Shown: positions 55,870 through 64,000 of the stretch, piece after piece
How positions within the stretch are numbered: the first letter of the stretch is position 1
Layout of the letters: each line of letters opens with the position of its first letter
Assembly: GCF_027943255.1 (NCBI RefSeq)
Contig: NC_072896.1
Span: 310,001-374,000, forward strand
From: Anastrepha obliqua
Taxonomy: Eukaryota > Arthropoda > Insecta > Diptera > Tephritidae
Direction: 5' to 3'
Length of the DNA stretch: 64,000 nt
Program-made: the position numbers and the translations under genes
The notes under the pieces: generated by a model
The model's database searches: none
Seen by the model: only the letters and a program-made list of their open reading frames with translations
Told to the model about the DNA's origin: nothing

Positions 55870-56405
55870 ATCTATGATGCTTCGGGGACCTTCAAGTTAT
55901 CTTGTACCATGAGTTGCCACAGCTTCGAAACTCTTAACGGTCAATGCTACAAATAACAATTCGATCCTTCGACCGTCGATTCTACGATATCAGAACGACC
56001 CGGATTTATATCCGACCAACGACTGTCACTACAGCAGCATTCCCCAAACATTAAGCGGGCATGTTTATGCTCTTACAATACACAGCAAACAGCAATTAAT
56101 TAATTCAATAATATTTTTATTCAATTGCACTGCAAGGAATCATTCTCCCATTGTTCAAAGCAGCATCAAAAACCCAGAACTTCTCAGCTACCACGACCAT
56201 CGTAGCGCCTTCCGATTACCCCTTGGGCGCATAACTTGAGTGCGCAACACTTGTCCAATTTCGAAGAATGAGCTTCTGAATACTTTGCCTCGAAAGATGC
56301 GTCGTTCTGTCATTGCAGTATTCGCTTATTGCCAGAGAGATGAAAAAAATGTGTCGATGGCTTTGAATACTTTGATACTTTGAATAGCTCCCATCCTTTT
56401 AGCAG
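55870..56405 (+). pseudogene. Decayed mariner transposase fragment
   Basis: APSDYPLG near 56197 corresponds to the third catalytic block (APSDYHLF), and KKCVDGFEYFD near 56343-56375 to the C-terminus (usually RWxKCIDxxGEYFD), the latter after an in-frame TGA. A weak VILYHELPQLRNS near 55890 may be the YYELL block. Frames are broken repeatedly and no termini were found. Confidence 0.5.
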
Positions 56406-59026
56406 GATTCTCGATTTTTTTTTTTAACAAAACAGTAAATTAGTGTTTACTTGTGTGCACTGGTATATATTTCGAATATAGACAATAGTAATTATGTAAC
56501 ATTGAGTATTAGAACCAACTGTAACTACATTTAAAGAAATTGATCCTATACATAAAGCCACGATAAGCTTTAGAACACAGAATTTTTTTGTAACAACGCC
56601 GCGATGGAAAGTAAGTTTTCGGAAAGTTTATTTAGCAAACAGATAAACATTGAAAATATAAAGAAATATTAGCTAATCATTAAATTAGCTGCTTGCGAGT
56701 TCGCAATTCACAAGTGTGAATATAAAGTCATGGTAAAAATAGCAAGCAGGTGCCAAATTTGGTCCGGACTGAACTTCTTATATCCGGAAATTTCCACTGA
56801 CCTGCGAGTTATTAACCGTAACTAACAATAATTTTTCGAATATAAAGAACGTTTGTTAATTGTGCATACCTAATTACAATAAGCAAATTTTTATATGCCA
56901 GCAAGTACGTGGAAATGTGTATATAAATGAATTATTGAATATCATAAATGCTATGAAACCTGTGAACTTAACTTGAATAGAAACTAGCGGAGTAGGAGAA
57001 AGCAACTTAAGTCTATGCCCTGGTTGTGTACATGTGTATGTGAGTTCCCGGCAATGAATGTTAAATGCTTGCAGAACGAACAGCAATCGAAAATTTACCG
57101 ATTTGTCGCCGTGCTAAATTTATCCCTCTTGTGTTAATTGGCTAGTTAGTGTAGACAAAGGATGAGTGAATTTCGACGCTGGGTATATGCTTACGTATGC
57201 ATATATATTTATAGTACACATATACCTATATGTAGTTATGCATATTTGCAACACAATTGTGTTGATTCTAGATACATTTTCTGTTTATTTTGTAGCCTAC
57301 TACAGTGTCTGATATATCCGTTAGCGGCAGACTACTTTTATTTTTTAATATTTCCGCTGTGCATTTAGGCTTTTTAATTTCGCTGTTTCTTCTTGTTTCT
57401 ATAAACGTGTTCGTTTGCTTTTTAGCGTTTGTTGCAACCACAACTGGCCTTTTTTTATTCCGTCTGTTTTAAGTTCCTATTTTTTACTCGCTTTTTATTC
57501 CCTTCCCTGCGGCGTTTGTTTTTAATTTTTGATTTTACTTATACATGAATTTTTATGCTGCATACGAGTGCATCTGGAACGAAGCAAGCAACACTCAAGT
57601 GTATTAAAACAAAAAGCAGTACTTTGGAAAATATAAACTGTCCAAAGCGGCATTTGCTTTTAAAACACTCACATTTCCCTCATAGTAAAGTAAGTTTCTT
57701 TAGAGTGCGCTCTGTGCTGCTAAATTTTTGTAGGTTTTCATTGTACGGCATCTGATTTAGTGCGTATGTGTATGTAAGCAAATATGCGTACTAGAAAGGT
57801 AGCATTTTGTGTTCGGCTTTCAGCTTAGATGGTTTTGCACTAAAAAGTAAATTCATTGCGCTAAGTTAAATGTTAAATGTTACATCTACGCATTACACTC
57901 GTTGTAATCGTCCGCAGAAGATTAATCTAAAGCCCGCTGCAACACAGCGAATACACGGTAGGTCATAGTCATCACCTATAGTGGGGAAAAGCAAGAAAAT
58001 CGAGTTAAAAATACTTCTTAAAAACATATTTTCTAAAGTAAAAACATTGTTCGTCTCACAATTTGAAAAGTCACTAGCGATATAGGTTGAAATCCCCTCG
58101 CGGTCAGCTTGGCGGGTTTTTGCGCACGCGTAAATATAGTAAAAAGCAATTTTTTGTACTCTTTCGAGCCATTATACCAGCGGTTTTTGTAAACGCTTAG
58201 GGCCAGATTTTCGCTCTAAAATAAAAAAAAAAACTTATTGTTATCCACTTCAAAATACCTCTATACTGCGTACAAATATTTCCTTTCAAAAAGTATGCGG
58301 AATTCGTCAAAGAAACGAAAGCGGAAACTTAAATATTTAAAGCCTTTAAATATGCCGGTTTTTTGGGCTTAGCCTAATGTAAAATTTATTGTTGATTGAT
58401 TTCGATGTCATGAGTGTATTCAAACAAGTACCCTAATAACTGACAGCTCAAGAATTCGACTCATTATTAAATAATACAATAAAAGGTTTGTTCAGTAAGC
58501 ATCTTTCTCGTTCCTCTTGACAGTTCGGCCCTCATAGACACTGGGTTGCTAACTCTAGAAATTTTGAGTAAAAGTGGGGAAGCATAATTTGTAGAAAAAC
58601 ATTTTGTTTTGAAAATGCTGTGCTTATGAGCTACAACTCGGTCAGCCGTTTGTGTCGGTACGTCAAGAAATCTTCCTACTCTAGGAGAAGTCGCAAATTT
58701 GTGGAAGAATTCTGGAGCGACCTAAGTGACTAATATGAAATGATTAGTGGACTCAATATATATTTTTGGGCTATCAAATCTTCAGAGAAAAGGGCCAGTA
58801 CAGATCGATACTACTGGAATGCATTTTCAGAAGTTAGCTCGTTTTTACAAGGTGAAACTGTTAAACGCGAAGGAATTTCAGTGCGTTAGGCAATGCATCC
58901 ACTTAAAAATAGTTACTCATACGTCCGGTAGACCCAAACGAGAATATTATGTAAACTACATCAAAAATCTGTGAAACATTTTTTTTAAATAACAGTTTTT
59001 ACAATTGCAGTCTTGACATAATAAGG
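56406..59026. other. No gene recognised
   Basis: AT-rich with pyrimidine-rich stretches at 57310-57540. I looked here on the minus strand for the missing last exon of the odorant receptor and found no candidate. A 75-codon plus-strand frame at 58747-58974 is unassigned. Confidence 0.5.
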
Positions 59027-59400
59027 ATGCCATCATTATTTAGCATGCATAATTCTACACACTTAAAATCAACCTCAAGTGAGAACGCGATTTGCCCGTT
59101 TTGCTTAGAGGAGGCGGATGGCACTGAGCATTTTCTCTGTGAGTGTCCCGCATTTGCTAGAGCAAGACTACGAATTTTAGGTGCCGATGTCATGAGAACA
59201 AGTAAAATTTGTTCTCTTAAACTGGAGGATATTTTCAGATTTATCCTTTTCCTTCCATCCCTTCTCTCCTTTCCTCCTTGACTTTCACCCTTTCTTCCAG
59301 AGCTTTAAATACAATGGGCTTTTTAGCCTGAGGGTTTTAAGAGTTACCAAATGTCTCGGTGCTTCTTGGCTCGGTCTTCCAAAAACACCAATTGTATCAA
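59027..59400 (+). mobile_element. 3' end of an RNase H-type non-LTR retrotransposon
   Basis: AICPFCLEEADGTEHFLCEC followed by PAFARARLRILGADVM is the same kind of C-terminal knuckle as at 13735. It is followed by a pyrimidine-rich 3' UTR (59244-59300) and tacaatgggctttttagcc. It lies about 0.27 kb 3' of the last odorant receptor exon found and on the opposite strand, so it may sit in an intron of that gene. Confidence 0.65.
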
Positions 59401-59667
59401 CCTAGACAAAAAAAATTAGTTTGCCAATAGATCAAGAACGTTTTGTTTAAATGAAACATTCCTGGTGCTTTTTGAACAGATAATGTACTTAAAACAACTT
59501 AGAAGTGCTTAATTTTATTTAGCCAGCTTTGAGTATGCGGCAAACACTTGCATATTCTTTATATGTACGATTGTGTCGCAGCGATTGTTTTGTGTCTGTT
59601 CGAATTATATTGAAATACTAGTAAAACCAAGCACTTAATGTTGATTTAAAGCTGCTGTGATACTTAC

Positions 59668-59869
59668 GATGGTAATCAGTTTTTGTCCGTATTGGCATAC
59701 CATAAAGAATTGTGCAACAGTAACAAAAAAGAAGCTTAGGAAATTTAGGAAACCCCAACCAAACCCTTCTAGCTTGAGCTGAACGACAATTATGCAAAAG
59801 ACAGTACAATTTGATACTAGTTTGAACAGCAGAGTTGTGCCAAAGACTTCATTTAGATCAGCACAGAGA
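59668..59869 (-). CDS. Odorant receptor, exon 2
   Basis: 202 nt with a pyrimidine-tract acceptor (ctttcttttcag) upstream and a donor (ATC/GTAAGT) at its end. Joined to exon 1 it reads SLCADLNEVFGTTLLFKLVS, then NCTVFCIIVVQLKLEGFGWG and FLNFLSFFFVTVAQFFMVC. These are transmembrane segments 5 and 6 of an insect 7tm_6 receptor, ending QYGQKLITI. The two exons total 984 nt, exactly 328 codons, so the next intron is phase 0. Confidence 0.85.
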
Positions 59870-60255
59870 CTGAAAAGAAAGTTAAAAAAATATATTGCGA
59901 TTTGAAAATACATTTAAAACAATTTCGTTTAGTTCTTACGTTGATAGAAATCGAACTTTATATAGTCTGGTTTCAAAAATAAAAAAATCTTATCTTATAA
60001 ATCTTATCCTTTAGTACTTTTTGAGATCTATTTATAAGTTATACTCGACCGAAGATTCTTACTTTAATATAACTTGTAATAATAAAGTTTACATCCAAAA
60101 TTGCAGCTTTAATACATCCAGTGAAGATTTTTCTAATAAAAAGCCAAATATGGCAAACTATTCTTATTCGATCCAATTAAACGTTTAACATTTCCTTTTA
60201 CTCAACATCTTAAAAATATATAATACAAGATTACTATTAAATAAATCACACTTAC

Positions 60256-61037
60256 CTCAGCATTAGCTGATGTTTTCTAATCCACTTCATTAGAAACTCA
60301 CAATCTGCTTTTGAGTTCTCCACACTTGGTTCGTAAGTTTCCAGTGAGTAACCCAAATATTCCAGTTGCATACAAAATTGTCCCGCAAAAGTGCTTACAT
60401 ATAAATCCGTACCTAAATTGGTTGTAGTGCAGAAATGGCCGTTTAAATACTCCGAAAGATATATCGGAATGTAATAACGCGGAGTACAGTAGTCGAAATT
60501 GTAAGGCATTGGAGTTGGATGCAGATATGGAAATGTTGCATTAGCGTAGCCATAACGAAGAAGATCAATAATATACATGGAAATTGACTGCAGCATCGGC
60601 CCGAGGAGTATAGAATTAGACACCAACAAATAGGCGCAAATCATTAGACGCATACGCCTAAAACTATATTTATTAACTTTGTATAACTTCCGGTCGCTGT
60701 ATGTTTGCGGATACTCAGCAGCCAGAGATTCGTAAATTTTACGCAAACTGTGTGCATTCAGAAGAAACACCAAAAACTTCACATTTGAATCGATGGCATA
60801 TGAAATGTACACTCCCAAACGAAAAGTATTCAGAATGTCCCCACTTATAATCAGCTCGCGCAGTTGCATCAGCATGTAGATGCGAGTGCATATGCCGCTG
60901 ATGGTAGTGAATATCAGGAACGCGTTCATTAGTACCTGTCGCCAATAAGGGCGGGGCAATAGTTGGAAATCGTAACCGACAAGTTGGTATAAAGTATTAG
61001 GCCCCCAGAAAACTTGCACAAACTCTTTAATGCCCAT
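60256..61037 (-). CDS. Odorant receptor, exon 1
   Basis: 782 nt from the ATG at 61037 to a canonical donor (CTGAG/GTAAGTG). It encodes the first 260 residues plus two bases of a codon. Insect odorant receptors (7tm_6) are ligand-gated channel subunits with an inverted seven-helix topology, working with the Orco coreceptor in sensory neuron membranes. Here hydrophobic segments lie near residues 35-55, 70-94, 130-155 and 205-230, with HSLRKIYESLAAEYP in the loop after the second. The initiator follows a TATA-type promoter and the N-terminus (MGIKEFVQVFWGPNTLYQL) has the usual short cytoplasmic form. About 60-70 C-terminal residues are missing after exon 2, so the gene is either completed by an exon I could not find or truncated. 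I do not assign an orthologue. Confidence 0.88.
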
Positions 61038-61107
61038 TATTAAAATACTGATGGTAAGTACCTCTTTTGCATTCTAGAAATTAATTCGTAGTATCCGAGC
61101 AAAATCG

Positions 61108-61118
61108 GCTTTTATACC
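61108..61118 (-). promoter_or_regulatory. TATA box of the odorant receptor gene
   Basis: On the minus strand GGGTATAAAAGCC lies about 75 nt upstream of the ATG, which places transcription start about 40-50 nt before the coding region. No other core promoter element was assigned. Confidence 0.55.
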
Positions 61119-61121
61119 CAT

Positions 61122-62000
61122 TTACAGGTAGATGTAGACCAGATCGACGCGTTTGAAATTTTATAAAGACATTGCGGTTACTGCCTTTGTGGTTTGTGAA
61201 ATAAGAAATGCTGAAGAAAGAGAATTTTAAATCAACATTTGGCATTTATAGTAACCACAGCACGACCTTGAAACATTTGTTAACTATTCTCAACATAAAG
61301 AACAAAAACTTGGCTCGCATTTATATTTATTTTCGATAACTGTAACGCTAAGATTTTATCTATGATTCTATTGAAAAAAACGAACAAATATTTGCAGAAT
61401 ATATTTACATATATCCGTATCGGTAATACGAGGGGTGCTATTTATATTTCTGGTTGTGCGTCATCTGATTATTGCATTAGAAAGTTTGTCATATTTTACC
61501 ATAAACGCGCTAAGGATATTTTGATGTGAAAGAAAGACAATAGCAGGTACGGCAGAAGTTACGACTTTTATTTGATAAATTTTTTTTTAATTCAATTGAA
61601 ATTTTTCGTGAGTATATATGTATGTAACTTTATTTCATTTTCCCCCACATCTTGCGTCCTATTCGACACAATCCGGGTCTAGATCCGCAGTGTTCTATAA
61701 GGAACAGGGTTACCTCACTGTGACTTTGACGTGAGTGAGGCTAAATATCTGGTAATCCCGGGTACTGTGGTACGCATCATTCTCACCCTGGTAATCTCTC
61801 AAGCCCATTTTTCGAAACCTCGGCTTAACTAAACTAAAGTTTCAAATTCAATAGATGTGAACTAACTCTCGCTAAAGCAGATACAAACGGATTCACAGCA
61901 CACCCATTGCACTGAACTATTGAACTTTGGTCGAAATCTAGTTGAAAATACATACATTTTTATTCGCGTTTATACGGAATGTTGTTAAAAACAGAATGTA
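61122..62000. other. No gene recognised
   Basis: Upstream of the odorant receptor. A GC-richer block at 61640-61830 may be an old repeat of unknown kind. Confidence 0.45.
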
Positions 62001-62563
62001 CCCTATGATCAAAAAGTACCGGGAAGGTGATGTTGTTCTTCGATTGCCAAGGCGTAGTGTCCCACGAGTACCTTCCATCGGGTCAGACAGTCAATAGAGA
62101 ATATTATTTATCCGTTTTGAAGCGTTTGAGAGCTGTTGTATGTCCCATACTGCCGGAAATATGGGCAAACAATTATTGGATTTGGATTTTGCATGATGAA
62201 AACGGCCAACGCACCAAGCGCAAATTGTGCTGAATTATTTGATCAAGTAAATACCATCGTGTAAGCAGCGTATTCACCTGATATGGAACCGTGCGAATTC
62301 TTTTTGTTTCCCAAGTTGAAGTTACCACTTCGTGGAAATAGATTTCAGTCGATAGATCTTCTCCTTCAAAGAGAATGCGACGAAGAAGCTGAAGATCATC
62401 CCTTCGTCGGCCTACCAGGGGTGCATGGAGGACTGGATTAAACGTTGGCACATGTGTGTTTCTTCAGACGGGTCATATTTTGAAGGAGATAAAATAAATT
62501 TGCCTGAAATTTATCTCGGTTTTTTTTTTATTTAAACATTCCCGGTACTTTCTGATCGTAAGG
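62001..62563 (+). mobile_element. MITE-sized mariner derivative (copy M4)
   Basis: 563 bp with 28-bp terminal inverted repeats matching at 24 positions (left CCCTATGATCAAAAAGTACC, right CCTTACGATCAGAAAGTACC) and TA at 61999-62000 and 62564-62565. The left terminus is followed directly by the second half of a transposase, so the whole DNA-binding part and first catalytic block are deleted. Confidence 0.93.
62025..62515 (+). pseudogene. Mariner transposase C-terminal half, degenerate
   Basis: It reads MMLFFDCQGVVSHEYLPSGQ, then TVNREYYLSVLKRLRA and PEIWANNYWIWILHDENG, where the usual HDNAPxH is altered. After frameshifts it continues YSPDMEPCEFFLFPKLKLPL, where the third catalytic aspartate is a glutamate, and DWIKRWHMCVSSDGSYFEGD KINLPE. 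Stops interrupt it near 62231 and 62258. The lineage is that of the half-element at 18.2 kb. Confidence 0.85.
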
Positions 62564-62565
62564 TA

Positions 62566-64000
62566 TTTAACGAATAACTTAGAATAAAAATATTTTGATA
62601 ATGCCATCTCTTTTGGTATACCTGGGAACTATAATGTTGACTTTTTTCATGAATGGCATTGTGCACTCTTACCAAAATGCCTCAAATTGAATGATTACCT
62701 AAAAAATATAGCAATCTGGCCAAAACACATGTCCTTTATTTATTCAACAGATATCTTTTAACCTGAGTAATTCATCACTTAATTTCCTAGATTAGCCTAC
62801 AAACAAACCTTCCAGAGAGTAGGCCGCAGGTAGCCGAAGGGAAACCTACCGTTTCTTTGATTTATAGGGAGATTACTACGCTGGTCTACTCATCAGCCTT
62901 TCGAGAAGCAAACCAAATTAAATCTAGCTCTAAATAATATTGTTGGGTGCATATATTTTTCGGAAATATTATTGTCTTAAACATAAAATTTAATATTAAC
63001 GGCCTCAGGATTACTACTTTTAGTGCTATCAAACTATATATATATGCACATACTTATATTCATACACATAAATATTGATAAATTTGTGAATGGGATGTAT
63101 TTTCCCCACAAAAGTGTAGAGTATGTTTTGTTATACCTCCCTGTACATGGAAGCATTTATTGAAATAAATTGAAATTGAAAGGTATTGAAATTTCCGTTT
63201 CCTTTTCACGTGCCTTTCCAGATGTGGCAATCACTTTCAACAAAAGCACTGACGTGATCAATTTACCAGCAGCTCTTTGAATACTAATATACTCGTACTA
63301 GTATGTCCATTTGCGTACAGAAGATATGGTCTGGGCCTAGATAAAGTTATGTATGTATGTACATATAATAGGAGCATGAGACTGCATATTTTTTAATGTG
63401 TGTGAACGTAACCACGGCATGCAATTCAGACATCAGTGATAGTTTTCCGGCATAAATGTACTGATTGACATTTGAAACGGAATTAAAGCGTCTAGCATTC
63501 AAGGTGTTTGGTCGCCTCAAGTGCGCTATCGTCGTGCTATTCAGTGGGAGCTATCCCGTATCCTTTTCTCTTTTTCGATTAGCTAAAGACGTTGCTTTAA
63601 CTGATTTAAACTGATTTATTTGTATATATAAATTTAATAAAATGGTCAATGGTAGGCTAACTCCCAGTGGTGTTATTAAACTATTTTTGATTCCTACAAA
63701 TTGTTGCGTTACGTAAAGATAAATGAGTAAATCTCTAACTCCATGCCATGCCAAATGCCACTATCTCACCACAAAATGGTACTACAACCAGCCAATATGT
63801 ATTGGGTTTTCACTATTTCCACTAACTAACTAAACGACTGCATTCGTATTATGCGTGCAAACTGTCAGAGCAACATTCTTCACTCCACAATGAATGCATC
63901 ATCACACCTCCTACTATTACACATAATACCTCTACTCTGAAAACAATATTAAATAATAATAATCTACATTTATTTCGTTTTTTTGCATCTTAAAGTACAT
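62566..64000. other. No gene recognised
   Basis: AT-rich sequence to the end of the window with TATG microsatellite near 63350-63362. No supported feature. Confidence 0.5.

Overview
The window looks like euchromatic DNA from a true fruit fly (tephritid-like dipteran). The evidence is an insect-type odorant receptor gene, dense CATA/TATG microsatellites, and an interspersed-element load typical of large dipteran genomes (mariner, hAT, Helitron, an RTE-clade LINE and a tRNA-headed SINE). The species cannot be fixed from sequence alone. No bacterial genes, CRISPR arrays or rRNA genes were seen.

The only host gene I can support is an odorant receptor on the minus strand. Its two 5' exons (61037-60256 and 59869-59668) encode 328 residues, with a TATA box upstream; its last exon(s) were not found. 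Everything else recognisable is mobile DNA in otherwise AT-rich, gene-poor sequence.

Layout: 1-4.9 kb no gene; 4.9-7.2 kb an internally deleted RTE copy (minus) with an open 726-codon reverse transcriptase frame; 9.36-10.40 kb a deleted mariner; 11.4-11.9 kb an old RTE relic; 13.7-15.1 kb a non-LTR 3' fragment beside a second mariner; 18.0-18.7 kb a rearranged repeat block holding half a mariner; 19.25-22.3 kb two SINE copies and two RNase H-bearing non-LTR relics; 23.8 kb a reduced SINE; 24.9-26.5 kb a hAT element; 27.7-30.3 kb two copies of a diffuse interspersed repeat; 31.2-34.0 kb a Helitron with both termini and a 129-bp tandem array; 34.4 kb a transposase relic; 37.3 kb and 49.7 kb two copies of an unclassified 0.34-kb repeat; 39.55 kb a possible solo LTR; 41.3-42.2 kb a Tc1/mariner-superfamily element; 44.49-47.76 kb a full-length, apparently intact RTE-clade LINE; 51-53.6 kb transposase, RT and SINE fragments; 55.9-56.4 kb a mariner relic; 59.0-59.4 kb a non-LTR 3' end; 59.7-61.1 kb the odorant receptor; 62.0-62.6 kb a MITE-sized mariner.

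The most interesting relationship joins the SINE and the RTE LINE. The last 38 nt of the LINE, which include its final codons and stop codon, have the same length and near-identical flanks as the last 38 nt of the long SINE form. The middle 16 nt differ, yet in the LINE and in the 53-kb SINE they fold into the same kind of hairpin. This suggests the LINE reverse transcriptase mobilises the SINE through a shared 3' recognition hairpin. Shorter SINE copies in the same window stop just before this tail module.
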